Origin: Vibrio sp. CDRSL-10 TSBA
GTDB lineage: Bacteria; Pseudomonadota; Gammaproteobacteria; Enterobacterales; Vibrionaceae
Length of the DNA stretch: 64,000 nucleotides
Assembly (NCBI GenBank): GCA_039696685.1
Contig: CP155566.1
Location: 2,356,001 to 2,420,000 of the forward strand
Direction: 5' to 3'
Made by a program: the position numbers and the translations under genes. The notes below the pieces were generated by a model. It was not told the DNA's origin. It was given only the letters and a program-made list of their open reading frames with translations, and searched no databases. The stretch's first letter is position 1; the number at the start of each line of letters is the position of its first letter. This document shows, piece after piece, positions 30,978-41,883 of the stretch.

Positions 30978-32597
30978 TACTTACCAAGCAGAGAGTTGAT
31001 TTGTGCTTTGTAACCTGCAGCTTCTGCGCCGTAGATTGCCTGGATACCAGTTTCACCAACTTTAACCAGACCACGAGCACCCAGCTCTTGAGTCCAGTGT
31101 TCGTTGCCTTTCACCTGTGCACCATCTTTAACAGTGATACGCAGACGAGTGATACATGCATCCACATCAACGATGTTTTCTGCGCCACCCAGAGCTTCGA
31201 TCATGTCTTTCGCTTTCTGGTTGTCACCAGCTGCACCACCTTTTGCTGCGTGGTAGTCTTTCTTAGAAACCACTGCAACTGCGCTGCCTTTACGACCTGG
31301 AGTCTTGATGTCGAACTTCACGATGAACCAACGGAACACGAAGAAGTAAACGAACGCGTAAGCGATACCAACTAGTGGGATGAAGTACCAGTTGTTCTCA
31401 ACACCAGTCACGCCTGGCAGTACACCAAACAGAGCGAAGTCAATGAAACCGCCACTGAACGTCATACCAACTTTAACATTCAGCATATCCATCAGCAGGA
31501 ATGACAGACCTGCCAGAGGCACGTGCACTGCATAGTACAGAGCTGGAGCCAGGAACAGGAAGGTAAATTCGATTGGTTCAGTGATACCAGTCAGGAATGC
31601 TGTCAGAGCAACTGAGAACAGAAGACCACCGGCTGCTTTTTTGTTCTCGTCATCAGCCAGAGTGTACATCGCGTACGCTGCTGCTGGCAGACCGAACATC
31701 ATGAACGGGAACTTACCAGTCATGAAGTTAGTTGAAGTAAATTGAGAGAAGTCACCGCTTGCCAGAGAAGCGAAGAACATGTTCTGTGTACCCTTGATCA
31801 CTTCACCAGCGATAGTTGCAGTACCACCGATTTCTGTTTGCCATAGTGGCAGGTAGAATACGTGGTGCAGACCAACAGGGATCAGAGAACGCTCGATGAT
31901 ACCGAAGATCAGAGACGCAACGTAACCGTGGCCACTTGCAGTCATCTCACCCAGAGCCGCACCGATTGCGCCGAACGCAGCACCAAAGAATGGCCAGATA
32001 AAGGTCAGAAACGATGCCGTAGAACAGCGCAGCAAATGCACTAATAATTGGAACAAAACGTGCGCCACCGAAGAAACCCAGGTAATCCGGTAGTTTTGCG
32101 TCGTGGTATTTGTTATGCAGAACAACAGTGATAGCACCTGCGATCAGACCACCAAACACACCCATACTCAGTGTGTTGCTGATACCCAGTACATCAGCCA
32201 GTACGCCCGGGTATTCGCTGCCCATCAGTACTACTGTGTTAGAGTCCAGGTTGATCATGTTCGCTACAGTCAGCGTTTTCGCGATTGCAACGTTCATTAC
32301 CAGGTATGAGATCAACGCAGCCAGTGCAGCAGCACCTTTTTCAGCACGCGCAAAACCCACGGCGATTGCCAGAGCAAACATAACTGGCAGGTTAGCAAAT
32401 ACGATGCCGCCAGCAGCAGTCATTACTTGCAGGAAGCTATTCAGAATAGTTCCGTCCTGAAGCACACTGATGTTGTACGCTTCGATCATTGTTGGGTTAG
32501 TAAAACTACCCCCGATACCCAGCATGATACCCGCCGCTGGTAACAGCGCGATGGGTAACATAATGGACTGTGAAAGTTTACTAAAGAAACCTTTCAT
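30977..32597 (-). CDS. Glucose-family PTS EIICB component, second copy (frameshifted in this sequence)
   Basis: The start MKGFFSKLSQSIMLPIALLP is followed by an EIIC domain ([53 protein letters not shown]) and an EIIB domain with the phosphorylated Cys in [12 protein letters not shown]. The frame breaks at the GAAAC at 32008-32012; removing one base restores 539 residues. The protein belongs to the glucose/maltose/N-acetylglucosamine EIIC family and occupies the place next to tatD where V. cholerae has its glucose EIICB. Sugar specificity relative to the neighbouring ptsG is not clear. It is coupled to the RDD gene downstream. Confidence 0.88.
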
Positions 32598-33000
32598 ACG
32601 TTTATGCTCCTGATTAAGTTATTAGTATTCTTGAGTTCCAACGGCACACCCCCGTAGCCTCAGTGTTGGCTCTCAATGAAAATGTAACGCGAATGTCATT
32701 ATATTTTCCGGCTCTAAATATATCTTGATGCCCCTCAAGCTTTCTAGCGACTAATGAAATTTAGTTTCAAATTATTAGACAGATCACAATACCTGTCACA
32801 GAGTGAAATCCTTTACATTCCACCTATCTCGCTGTTTTTAATGATATAAAAATAACTAACCATTAATTTTATGCAGTAAATAAAATAGAGCTAATTGTTA
32901 TTTTACGTAACAAAATTTCATTTCAGCATTTTAGGACCGTATTTCCAACATTTTTGGTGAACAACAAGTATAAAAATGCACACCAAGACTATCAGGTATA
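32598..33000 (-). promoter_or_regulatory. Leader and Mlc/NagC-like operator of the second PTS gene
   Basis: TATATTT-N9-AAATATA (32700-32722) is a symmetric operator of Mlc/NagC type. The stretch 32598-32710 aligns block by block with the ptsG leader, sharing the TCAGGAGCAT ribosome site. The remaining 280 bases are AT-rich and have no gene. Confidence 0.6.
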
Positions 33001-33028
33001 AAAAACGGCCCCAAAAAGGCCGTTTTTT
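33001..33028 (-). terminator. Terminator of tatD operon
   Basis: AAAAACGGCC and GGCCGTTTTT form the stem with a T tail on the reverse strand, 15 bases past the tatD stop. Confidence 0.9.
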
Positions 33029-33043
33029 ATACCGATTTATTTT

Positions 33044-33812
33044 TCATCGTAAAAAAAGTTGCTGAAAATTTTGGGTGGTTTTTTCGGCAACTTCCTTAAG
33101 AGATACACCTTTGAGCTGCGCAATATAAGCCGCGACTTCAACCACATATGCCGGTTGGTTTTGCTTACCGCGGTGTGGCACCGGAGCAAGATAAGGCGAG
33201 TCTGTCTCAATCAGCAGACGTTCCAGTGGTAATTGCTTCACCACGTCTTTCAGTTTCTTGTGCCTGACGGAAGGTAACGATGCCTGAGATGGAAATGTAA
33301 AAACCCAGCTCCATCGCCGCTTCAGCAAACGCCAGATCCTCAGTAAAACAGTGAATGACACCACCACAGCGCTCCGCTCCGCCTGCACGCAGAATATCCA
33401 GTGTATCCTGACGGGCATTTCGGGTATGAATAATCAGCGGTTTGTTGAGTGCTACCGCTGTTTCAATATGCTGCTTAAATCGCTCCTGCTGGAGCGGCGC
33501 CGTCTCCGGCTCATAATGGTAATCCAGGCCGGTTTCACCAATCGCAACCACTTTGGAATGTGATGCATACTCCTGAAAACGAGCGAGTTCAAAATCACTC
33601 GCAACATCGAGCGGGTGTACGCCACAGGAAGCGTAAACATTATCGTAGGGCGTGATCATTTCCAGCATGCCGGAAAATGAATCCAGGGTTACGCCGACCG
33701 AAAGCAGCTGTTTTACGTTAGCCTGTCTGGCCTTTTCTATCACATCTTCGATGCCGTTATGTAATTCATCATAATCGAGTTTATCGAGATGACAGTGCGA
33801 ATCTACAAACAT
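33044..33812 (-). CDS. TatD-family metal-dependent hydrolase (frameshifted in this sequence)
   Basis: [20 protein letters not shown] has the HxH metal motif; [21 protein letters not shown] and [11 protein letters not shown] supply the remaining metal ligands and the catalytic Asp of the TatD barrel. The frame breaks at the GTTTC at 33253-33257; removing one T joins [20 protein letters not shown], giving 255 residues. Position after holB fits the YcfH branch. TatD proteins act as 3'-5' DNA exonucleases or D-aminoacyl-tRNA-type hydrolases; the exact activity here is inferred. It overlaps holB by 10 bases. Confidence 0.9.
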
Positions 33813-34768
33813 GCTTCCTCATTTAATTTCAGTAACCAATCAGTGATCAGCAGCTCACCGTTCAAACCGGTGAACGTTCTTAGTTGTTCTATCAGTTTAG
33901 CCAGGCGGTCAGTCTGTTGCTGTAACTGAGCCAAGTTCATCAGCCCGGCAACCTGTTCACAGCCGGGCGTAAAGTACGCCTGACGAATGCCAAACTGCAC
34001 TTTCTGCGCATCCGTCAGCAAATACCATAACCAGCTTAAGCGTTGCACCGGCTGCGCTGCCGCCGCTTTGGCGCAATTGAGCAATGCACTGACATCACCT
34101 TGCAGCGCAGCAATAAACTGACTTTCCAGCGTGCCGTAATCCGCCACTCCGCCTTCGGCGATGAATGCCTGAGTAGTCAGCGGCGCATTGGCATGTATGT
34201 GCGCTGCATAAGGCGGCACGGTTTTATCCAGAGTCTCACTCAGCCAGCCAGACACCATTTGTGTCGCTGGCTCTGCGACGTTGATTTGCTGACAGCGGCT
34301 CACTATGGTCGGCAGAATATGACTGATGCGCGTCGTCACTAACACAAACACGCACTTACCTGCCGGCTCTTCCAGCGTTTTGAGCAGCGCATTGGCCGCC
34401 GATTCATTCATCGCTTCGGCAGGTTCAATCACAATCAGGCGGTAGCCGGACAGTTGCGACGATTCCTGCGCCAGACGATTACAGTGACGGATTTGCTCAA
34501 CACTGATGGAACGGCCCTCTTTCTCCGGCCGCACCACATGGTAGTCAGGATGATTGCCCGACTGCATCAAATCGCAGCTGTGACAAAACCCGCACGCTTC
34601 GCCGTCCTGGGCGGAACACATCAGTGCCGCGGCAAACGGCTCAACCAGCTGAAATGCGCCCACGCCAGCCGGCGCTGCAATCAGGGTCGCAGCAGAAAAG
34701 GTCTGGTTTTTAAGCCGGGCCTGCCAGGCCTGCCAGGCATCATTCAGCCAGGGATAAATCGGTTGCAT
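33803..34768 (-). CDS. holB: DNA polymerase III delta-prime subunit
   Basis: 321 residues starting MQPIYPWLNDAWQAWQAR. Four cysteines (CSAQDGEACGFCHSCDLM) form the zinc module of clamp-loader subunits. The nucleotide loop APAGVGAF lacks the Walker lysine, as expected for the non-ATP-binding delta-prime. ESAANALLKTLEEP matches the SRC-motif region with ILPTIVSRCQQ. It sits in the tmk-holB-tatD chain and its start is three bases after the tmk stop. Confidence 0.93.
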   Translation of the reverse strand: MQPIYPWLNDAWQAWQARLKNQTFSAATLIAAPAGVGAFQLVEPFAAALMCSAQDGEACGFCHSCDLMQSGNHPDYHVVRPEKEGRSISVEQIRHCNRLAQESSQLSGYRLIVIEPAEAMNESAANALLKTLEEPAGKCVFVLVTTRISHILPTIVSRCQQINVAEPATQMVSGWLSETLDKTVPPYAAHIHANAPLTTQAFIAEGGVADYGTLESQFIAALQGDVSALLNCAKAAAAQPVQRLSWLWYLLTDAQKVQFGIRQAYFTPGCEQVAGLMNLAQLQQQTDRLAKLIEQLRTFTGLNGELLITDWLLKLNEEACL

Positions 34769-34771
34769 CGC

Positions 34772-35402
34772 CTAAACCGCCTTGAACCAGGAGTTCAGCG
34801 CCTGGCGAATGCTGCTGGCCACGTCTTCCATGCTCTGAGCGGCATCGATGATCACCACCGAATCATCCGCGCGGGCAATCTGCAGATAACGCTCGCGGGT
34901 ACGTTCAAAAAAGCTGATGTCCATTTTTTCTATCCGATCCAGTTCGCCACGGCCGCGGGCGCGTTCGAGGCCAAGCTTAGGGTCAATGTCCAGATACAGC
35001 GTCAAATCCGGCTTAAAATCACCGAGCGTGGTCTGTTTAAGATTATGCAGGGTCTCGGCTGCTATTTGCCGACCGCCGCCCTGATACGCTTGTGAGGACA
35101 TATCATGACGGTCACCCACTACCCAATCGCCTCGGGTTAACGCCGGCTTAATCACGTTTCTCAACTAACTGCACACGCGCTGCGTACATCAGCAGCAGCT
35201 CTGTAATGTCCTGCAGCACTTCACCGTCATGCTCTTCCTTAACCAGCGAGCGCATTTTTTCCGCCAGCACAGTACCGCCCGGCTCGCGGGTACGGGTTAT
35301 ATTGTCGATACCCTGCGCGTGCAGCGCTTCAACCACAGCCTGAATGGCCGTGCTTTTACCGGCCCCTTCCAGGCCCTCTACTACGATAAATTTTGCATTC
35401 AT
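34772..35402 (-). CDS. tmk: Thymidylate kinase (frameshifted in this sequence)
   Basis: [20 protein letters not shown] has the P-loop; [19 protein letters not shown] is the DR/E-P-G-G substrate segment; [19 protein letters not shown] is the LID and base-binding part. The frame breaks at the GTTTC at 35156-35160; removing one T reads through [19 protein letters not shown], giving 209 residues. The enzyme makes dTDP from dTMP and is essential, so the break cannot be real in a living cell with a single copy. Confidence 0.94.
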
Positions 35403-35429
35403 GGGTTTTATCTTTGCTAATCGCTATGT

Positions 35430-36443
35430 TTACTGCTGTCTGAGCTGTTTCAGATACGCACGCACCGCGCGATTATGCTCGGTCAGACTTTTAGAAAATA
35501 CGTGGCCACCGTTACCGCTGGCGACAAAATACAGATACGCGCTTTGCTCCGGATTCAGAGCTGCCGCGATAGATGCCTCACCCGGCATCGCTATCGGTGT
35601 TGGCGGTAAACCGTTAATCACATAAGTATTATACGGGGTGGCTGTGCGCAAATCTTTACGACGGATATTGCCATCATAACTCTCCCCCATTCCATAAATT
35701 ACCGTCGGATCCGTCTGCAAACGCATCCGCTTGTTAAGACGGTTAACAAACACCGAAGCAACCCGGGTACGCTCTTCTTCCAGTGCCGTCTCTTTCTCAA
35801 TGATGGACGCCAGTATCAATGCCTCATAAGGCGATTTGAGAGGTAAATCAGCCTGACGCTGCTGCCAGGCGCTGTCCAGAATGGCTTCCAGTTTAGCGTG
35901 TGCCCGTTTCAGAATGTCCAGATCGCTGGTGCCCTTGGTAAAGTGATACGTCTCGGCCAGAAACAAACCCTCCAGTTTTTTCTGCTCGACACCCAGTAAC
36001 TGCGCAATCTCGGCTTCTGATTTGCCGGCCAGTGTATGTTCCAACTGCTCATCATGTGCCAGCATCGCCAGCCACTCATTAAAACGGCTGCCTTCAACAA
36101 AGGTGATCGCAAACTGGTGCTCTTTGCCGGATACCAGCAAATTCAACGCATCACGCAGAGTGCTTTGCGGCTCTACCTGATAAGTACCTTTCTTTATCTG
36201 AACCAGTTCCGGATGGAAACGACGCACCAATTTGGCGGCAAAACTAGGCGCAATCCACTCGTCGCGAGTCATCTGAGTCAGCGCACTATTGAGACTGGTT
36301 CCGGCGTTGACCGTGAACAGTTGTTTACCTTCGATACTCAGAGGCTGAGTAAGATAATCTTCAACTTGCTTAGTGACATAGAAATAGCCGACTGCTGCCA
36401 GTGCCAGCAGGGTAAACAGCAGTGAAACAATTTTTTTAATCAC
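35430..36443 (-). CDS. mltG: Endolytic transglycosylase MltG (YceG)
   Basis: 337 residues from a GTG start at 36443 that overlaps the pabC stop. One N-terminal transmembrane helix (IVSLLFTLLALAAVGYFYV) anchors a periplasmic domain. EALILASIIEKETALEEER has the catalytic Glu, and MRLQTDPTVIYGMG and PYNTYVINGLPPTPIAMPG are the family signatures. MltG cleaves nascent peptidoglycan strands and sets glycan length. The pabC-mltG-tmk-holB order is conserved in gammaproteobacteria. Confidence 0.94.
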   Translation of the reverse strand: MIKKIVSLLFTLLALAAVGYFYVTKQVEDYLTQPLSIEGKQLFTVNAGTSLNSALTQMTRDEWIAPSFAAKLVRRFHPELVQIKKGTYQVEPQSTLRDALNLLVSGKEHQFAITFVEGSRFNEWLAMLAHDEQLEHTLAGKSEAEIAQLLGVEQKKLEGLFLAETYHFTKGTSDLDILKRAHAKLEAILDSAWQQRQADLPLKSPYEALILASIIEKETALEEERTRVASVFVNRLNKRMRLQTDPTVIYGMGESYDGNIRRKDLRTATPYNTYVINGLPPTPIAMPGEASIAAALNPEQSAYLYFVASGNGGHVFSKSLTEHNRAVRAYLKQLRQQ

Positions 36444-37243
36444 GAATGAAAGCTCTCCTGAAAGCGTCGTGTGTAGTGACCGATTGGGTATGTCTGTCCG
36501 GATATTTCAATTACCGGAGCGGTTTCCATAATAGCATTAGAGATAAACACCTCTTCGGCATCCGCAAGATGGTCGAGCTTAAACGCCCCGCTCTCGAGGT
36601 TCAATCCCAAATCGGGCGCTTGCTCAACAATCAGCCGCCGCGCAACACCAGCTACCCCGGAGTTGCTGAGATCCGGTGTATACAAGGTATCGCCTTTACG
36701 CCAGAATAAATTCGCCATGGTGGTTTCGACCACATGCTGATTGAGGTCAAGACAAACGCCGTCGGCATAACCGGCCTGGTCCATTTCGCCTTTGAGCAGC
36801 ACCTGCTCCAGGCGGTTATTATGTTTATGACCCGCCAGCATCGGGTTGAGCCCCATACGATGGTGGCAAACGCCGAGACGAATCCCCTCTTGCTGCCAGG
36901 CAGCATAGTGAGCAGGATATGAAAAATGACTGATGGTCACGTCAGGATGAAGTAAATTGGCCGGGCTGTAACCACGTCCGCCTTGGCCACGACTGATATG
37001 CAGCTTAAGTCCCGCTTTGTCATCAGCCAGCATCGCCTGCTGCAGCCACAGGCTGATCTGCTCCCAGTCTGGTAGGGGAATAGATAACACGTTCAGGCAC
37101 GCTTCCATCCGTTCAACATGATAGCCCCAGAGCTCAATCTGGCCCTGCCTCGTCAGCATAGTGGTGAAACAGCCATCACCATATTGAAACGAGCGATCCG
37201 AAACCGAGACCACATCCGTCAGTTCGCCATTGTGCCAGAACAT
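36440..37243 (-). CDS. pabC: Aminodeoxychorismate lyase
   Basis: 267 residues opening MFWHNGELTDVVSVSDRSFQYGDGCFTT, the PLP fold-IV start shared with branched-chain aminotransferases. GHKHNNRLEQVLLKGEMDQAG has the PLP-binding Lys region, and DLNQHVVETTMANLFWRKGD the cofactor phosphate loop. PabC converts aminodeoxychorismate to para-aminobenzoate and pyruvate in folate synthesis. It is followed by mltG with a four-base overlap and preceded by fabF beyond a hairpin. Confidence 0.92.
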   Translation of the reverse strand: MFWHNGELTDVVSVSDRSFQYGDGCFTTMLTRQGQIELWGYHVERMEACLNVLSIPLPDWEQISLWLQQAMLADDKAGLKLHISRGQGGRGYSPANLLHPDVTISHFSYPAHYAAWQQEGIRLGVCHHRMGLNPMLAGHKHNNRLEQVLLKGEMDQAGYADGVCLDLNQHVVETTMANLFWRKGDTLYTPDLSNSGVAGVARRLIVEQAPDLGLNLESGAFKLDHLADAEEVFISNAIMETAPVIEISGQTYPIGHYTRRFQESFHS

Positions 37244-37263
37244 ATTCTACTCCCTGAAAAAAA

Positions 37264-37296
37264 GAAACGGCTTAATGCTAAGCATCAAGCCGTTTC
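37264..37296 (-). terminator. Hairpin after fabF
   Basis: GAAACGGCTT and AAGCCGTTTC form a stem, extended by inner pairs around AGCAT, and are followed by TTT on the reverse strand. It may separate the fatty acid genes from pabC. Confidence 0.7.
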
Positions 37297-37333
37297 AACT
37301 CAAATATTTTCGCTAACTGTTGCGGTCAGGATT

Positions 37334-38585
37334 TTATACGCGTTTGAAAATCAGTGAACCGTTTGTGCCACCAAAGCCAAACGAGTTACACATAGCGTAT
37401 TCCATACCTTCAACCTTACGCGCAGTATTTGGAACCAGATCCACACCCAGACCTTCTTCTGGATTTTCCAGGTTGATGGTCGGTGGAACAATCTGATCAA
37501 CCAGAGACATCACAGTAATGATTGCCTCTACTGAACCCGCAGCACCCAACAGGTGACCGGTCATCGACTTAGTCGACGAAACCAGTACTTGCTCAGAGCC
37601 TGCTTCGCCCAGTGCACGCTTGATGCCTTTCACTTCCGCAACGTCACCAGCTGGTGTAGACGTACCGTGTGCATTCACGTAACCGATTTGCGTACCAGTT
37701 AGCTGAGCATCACGCATCGCCGCTTCCATTGCCAGCGCACCGCCTGAACCATCTTCACTTGGTGAAGTCATATGGTAAGCGTCGCCAGACATACCGAAAC
37801 CAACGATTTCTGCGTAGATCTTCGCACCACGAGCTTTCGCGTGTTCGTACTCTTCGATCACCATCACGCCTGCACCGTCACCCAGTACAAAACCATCACG
37901 GTCTTTATCCCAAGGACGAGACGCTTTCTGTGGTTCATCGTTACGAGTAGACAGCGCTTTTGCTGCACCGAAACCCGCCATACCCAGAGGGGTTGACGCT
38001 TTTTCGCTGCCGCCGGCTACCATGGCGTCTGCATCACCGTATGCAATCATACGAGCAGCGTGGCCGATGTTGTGCAGACCTGTAGTACATGCAGTTGAGA
38101 TCGCGATGTTAGGACCGCGCAGACCACGCATGATAGACAGGTTACCCGCAACCATGTTAACGATGGTAGAAGGAACGAAGAAACGGGCTCACTTTACGTG
38201 GACCTTTCTCCATAAGCGCCTGATGACCTGTTTCGATCAAATCAAGACCGCCGATACCAGAACCGATGGCAACACCAACGCGAGGCGCGTTTTCTGCAGT
38301 GATGACCAGACCTGAATCGTCTAGCGCTTGGATACCCGCGGCAATACCGTACTGGATAAACAAATCCATTTTACGGGCATCTTTTTTAGACATGTACTCT
38401 TCGCAGTTAAAATCTTTTACCAGACCTGCGAAACGAGTAGAAAAATTTGTTGTATCAAAGTGCTCGATATTCACGATACCACTTTGACCAGCTAGCAGGG
38501 CTTTCCAAGAAGATTCTACTGTGTTGCCTACCGGTGACAACATACCCATGCCAGTGACAACGACACGACGCTTGGACACGATCAT
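37334..38585 (-). CDS. fabF: 3-oxoacyl-ACP synthase II (frameshifted in this sequence)
   Basis: [20 protein letters not shown] is the KAS II start; [14 protein letters not shown] holds the nucleophilic Cys; [12 protein letters not shown] and [14 protein letters not shown] give the two active-site His and the Lys. The frame breaks at the GAAAC at 38180-38184; removing one base restores [16 protein letters not shown] and a protein of 416 residues. KAS II extends acyl-ACP chains and controls the response of membrane lipids to temperature. Confidence 0.95.
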
Positions 38586-38668
38586 ATTCTCCGGAAATGA
38601 AAATTCTATGAGAGATAATAGATGAGTGAGAAAAACTCAGGCGGCCAGAGGGCCGCCTGGGGAGAGCA

Positions 38669-38902
38669 TTACTGAGCGCTGTTTACGTAGTCGATCGCAG
38701 CTTGAACAGTAGTGATTTTCTCTGCTTCTTCATCAGGAATCTCAGTGTCGAATTCCTCTTCAAGAGCCATAACCAGCTCAACAGTGTCAAGAGAATCAGC
38801 ACCTAGGTCTTCAACGAAAGAAGCTTCGTTTTTAACTTCTGCTTCGTCTACACCCAGCTGTTCAACGATGATTTTCTTTACGCGTTCTTCGATGTTGCTC
38901 AT
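38669..38902 (-). CDS. acpP: Acyl carrier protein
   Basis: 77 residues from the ATG at 38900-38902 ([20 protein letters not shown]). Ser37 in the [18 protein letters not shown] helix is the phosphopantetheine site. The protein is highly acidic, as usual for ACP. An in-frame start further upstream (38974) would overlap untranslated sequence and is rejected. It lies between fabG and fabF. Confidence 0.97.
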   Translation of the reverse strand: MSNIEERVKKIIVEQLGVDEAEVKNEASFVEDLGADSLDTVELVMALEEEFDTEIPDEEAEKITTVQAAIDYVNSAQ

Positions 38903-39136
38903 TTTTACTTTTCCTTTACAGATTTCGCCTAATGCGATGATGCCGTAGTTTATTCGAACTAGTGAAAGTTGCAAGGGGCACCTTGCTGGTCAAACCACAA
39001 AATTGGCGATTTTAACCGAAATTCACACCATTTTTGACTTATATCATGCACAAATCTTGCGCATTTAAACGTTAAGTTTCAGACGAAGTCAACCATTAAC
39101 TTCACAGTTTGCGCTCACTTCGCCGCAAACTTAGCG
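38903..39136 (-). promoter_or_regulatory. acpP upstream region
   Basis: About 230 AT-rich bases between fabG and acpP. As in other gammaproteobacteria this should hold a separate strong acpP promoter and perhaps the fabG terminator. No reading frame is supported. Confidence 0.4.
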
Positions 39137-39884
39137 TTAAACCATGTACATTCCGCCGTTAACGTGCAGAGTTTCGCCAGTAATGTACGCAGCTTCCGGA
39201 GATGCCAGGAAAGCCACTGCTGAAGCAATTTCACGTGGGTCACCCAGACGACCAGCCGGCACTTGTGCTAGTGTAGCAGCACGTTGCTCGTCATTCAGCG
39301 CTTTTGTCATATCAGTTTCGATAAAACCTGGTGCAACTGTGTTCACAGTCACACCACGAGAAGCAACTTCACGTGCCATTGACTTAGTAAAGCCAATTAC
39401 ACCCGCTTTTGCTGCTGCGTAGTTAGTCTGACCTGCGTTGCCCATAGTACCAACAACAGAACCTACGTTGATGATACGGCCATGACGTTTTTTCATCATA
39501 CCACGCAGAAACCGCTTTAGACAGACGGAAGATAGATGTCAGGTTAGTATCCATGATATCTGTCCATTCATCATCTTTCATGCGCATCAGCAGGTTATCA
39601 CGGGTGATGCCCGCGTTGTTAACCAGGATGTCTACGCCACCGAATTCGTCATTGATGTTTTTCAGTACTGCTTCGATAGATTCAACATCGGTCACGTTCA
39701 GTGCCAGACCTTTACCATTGTCGCCCAGATAAGCGCTGATCGCTTCTGCACCGCTTTCGCTGGTTGCAGTACCAATCACTTTCGCACCACGTGCTACCAA
39801 TAGTTCCGCGATCGCTTTACCGATACCACGGCTTGCGCCAGTAACCAGGGCAACTTTGCCTTCCAGGTTCATGAAATCACTCAT
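39137..39884 (-). CDS. fabG: 3-oxoacyl-ACP reductase (frameshifted in this sequence)
   Basis: The ATG at 39884 ([20 protein letters not shown]) follows GTAGGAAATAG; the second ATG would give the 244-residue E. coli length. [14 protein letters not shown] is the NADP-binding turn, and [21 protein letters not shown] has the catalytic Ser, Tyr and Lys. The frame breaks at the GAAAC at 39508-39512; removing one base restores [20 protein letters not shown]. FabG reduces 3-oxoacyl-ACP in every cycle of fatty acid synthesis and is essential. Confidence 0.95.
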
Positions 39885-39899
39885 GTCTATTTCCTACTT

Positions 39900-40824
39900 T
39901 TACTTAACTGCGTCCAGTGAAGCGATATCGTTCACTGCTTGCGCGTTCAGCGTTTTCACAATACGTTTAGTCAGACCAGTCAATACTTTACCCGGGCCAA
40001 CTTCAATCAGAGTCTCGATGCCTTGCTCGCTCATCTTCTGCACGCCTTCAGTCCAGCGAACCGGGCTGTGCAGTTGGCGAACCAGCGCATCTTTAATTTT
40101 TGCCGGATCCGTTTCAGCCGCAACATCTACGTTGTTGATCACCGGAATTTGTGGCGCATTGAACTCAAGTGCTTCCAGTGCCACAGCCAGTTTATCGGCT
40201 GCAGGTTGCATCAGAGCGCAGTGTGACGGTACTGAAACCGGCAGCGGCAGTGCACGTTTGGCACCCGCTTCTTTACACAGTGCACCGGCACGTTTCTACT
40301 GCGTCTTTCTGACCAGCGATAACCACCTGGCCTGGTGAGTTGAAGTTCACCGGAGACACAACGTCACCTTGCGCTGCTTCTTCACACGCTTTCGCAATCG
40401 CTTCATCGTCCAGGCCGATGATAGCAAACATAGCGCCAGTACCTGCTGGAACGGCTTCCTGCATCAGTTGACCACGCAGCTCAACCAGTTTGATGGCCGC
40501 TTTAAAGTCAATCACACCGGCACAAACCAGTGCCGAGTATTCACCCAGGCTGTGACCGGCCAGCACTTGTGGCTGTTCCAGGCCCAGCTCCTGCCATACG
40601 CGCCAGATAGCAACGGATGACGCCAGCAATGCAGGCTGAGTGCGGAAAGTCTGGTTGAGATCTTCTGCAGGGCCATTTTGAACCAGAGCCCAAAGATCGT
40701 AACCCAGAGCGTCAGACGCTTCTGCAAAAGTTTGTTTAACTACATCATACTGTTCGCCAAGCTCAGCAAGCATACCCACTGCCTGAGAGCCCTGACCTGG
40801 AAATACGATAGCAAACTTGCTCAT
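39900..40824 (-). CDS. fabD: Malonyl-CoA:ACP transacylase (frameshifted in this sequence)
   Basis: MSKFAIVFPGQGSQAVGML opens the family; AGHSLGEYSALVCAG holds the nucleophilic Ser; NNVDV and VGPGKVLTGLTKRIV lie near the C-terminus. The frame breaks at the GTTTC at 40292-40296; removing one T restores DAVERAGALCKEAGAKRALP and the His in VPSHCALM, giving 307 residues. It loads malonyl groups onto ACP and is essential. Confidence 0.95.
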
Positions 40825-40927
40825 GTTTTTTTCCTTAACTTAATAATGAATAAGGAGTCTTGCGACTCCTTAAGTCTGAATATTTATCGCGCGTTGCTGC
40901 TAAGTTCAACCGTCAGCTCTGAATCAA

Positions 40928-41878
40928 TCAGAACTTAACCAATGCAGAACCCCAGGTGAAACCACCACCAAAGGCTTCCAGCAGCAGAGTCTGGCCACGT
41001 TGAATGCGTCCGTCACGAACCGCTTCGTCCAGTGCAGTAGGCACAGTAGCAGCAGAGGTATTGCCGTGACGGTCCAGAGTGACCACAACTTGATCCAGCG
41101 ACATCGACAGTTTTTTCGCCGTCGCTGAAATAATTCGATAGTTCGCCTGATGAGGCACTAACCAGTCTAGTTCAGACTTGTGCATATTGTTGGCAGCCAG
41201 TGTATCTTTCACCAGCTTTGACAATTGTGTCACGGCGACTTTAAACACTTCGTTACCGGCCATATGCAGCCATTTGTCTACGTCACCACCGCGCTCCGGG
41301 ACTTCCAGGCTCAGCAGATCGCCAAAACGGCCGTCAGCGTAGATGTGGGTCGACAGAATACCCGGCTCTTCGCTGGCACCGACAACCACGGCACCGGCAC
41401 CGTCACCAAACAGAATGATGGTTGAACGATCGGTCGGATCACAGGTTTTTGACAACGCATCTGCGCCAATCACCAGCACATTTTTACACATACCCGATTT
41501 AATGTGTTGATCTGCCACCGACAAACCGTACATAAAACCCGAACAGGCTGCAGCCAGGTCAAACGCCGGACAGCCCTGAATCTCCAGTTTCGCTTGTACC
41601 TGACAAGCAGAAGACGGGAAAGTATGACTGCCGCTCGTGGTGGCGACAATGATCAGATCGATGGCTTCTTTATCAATACCAGCCATCTCAATTGCATTCT
41701 GAGCCGCATAAAACGCCATATCGGCAACCGTTTCATTTTCGGCAGCAATCCGACGCTCACGAATACCCGTACGAGTGACAATCCACTCATCACTAGTATC
41801 TACCATTTTCTCCAGATCGGCGTTGGTACGCACTTGAGATGGCAGGTAGCTGCCTGTACCTAAAATTTTGCTATACAT
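40928..41878 (-). CDS. fabH: 3-oxoacyl-ACP synthase III
   Basis: An intact 316-residue [25 protein letters not shown] is the start; [15 protein letters not shown] has the catalytic Cys; [13 protein letters not shown] the His; and [15 protein letters not shown] the Asn. FabH starts chain synthesis by condensing acetyl-CoA with malonyl-ACP. It lies five bases from plsX and about 100 bases from fabD. Confidence 0.96.
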   Translation of the reverse strand: MYSKILGTGSYLPSQVRTNADLEKMVDTSDEWIVTRTGIRERRIAAENETVADMAFYAAQNAIEMAGIDKEAIDLIIVATTSGSHTFPSSACQVQAKLEIQGCPAFDLAAACSGFMYGLSVADQHIKSGMCKNVLVIGADALSKTCDPTDRSTIILFGDGAGAVVVGASEEPGILSTHIYADGRFGDLLSLEVPERGGDVDKWLHMAGNEVFKVAVTQLSKLVKDTLAANNMHKSELDWLVPHQANYRIISATAKKLSMSLDQVVVTLDRHGNTSAATVPTALDEAVRDGRIQRGQTLLLEAFGGGFTWGSALVKF

Positions 41879-41883
41879 GAAGA

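Noticed and set aside
32760..32830. CRP site before the second PTS gene
   Set aside because: Only direct TGTGA-like words are present, not the inverted TGTGA-N6-TCACA arrangement.
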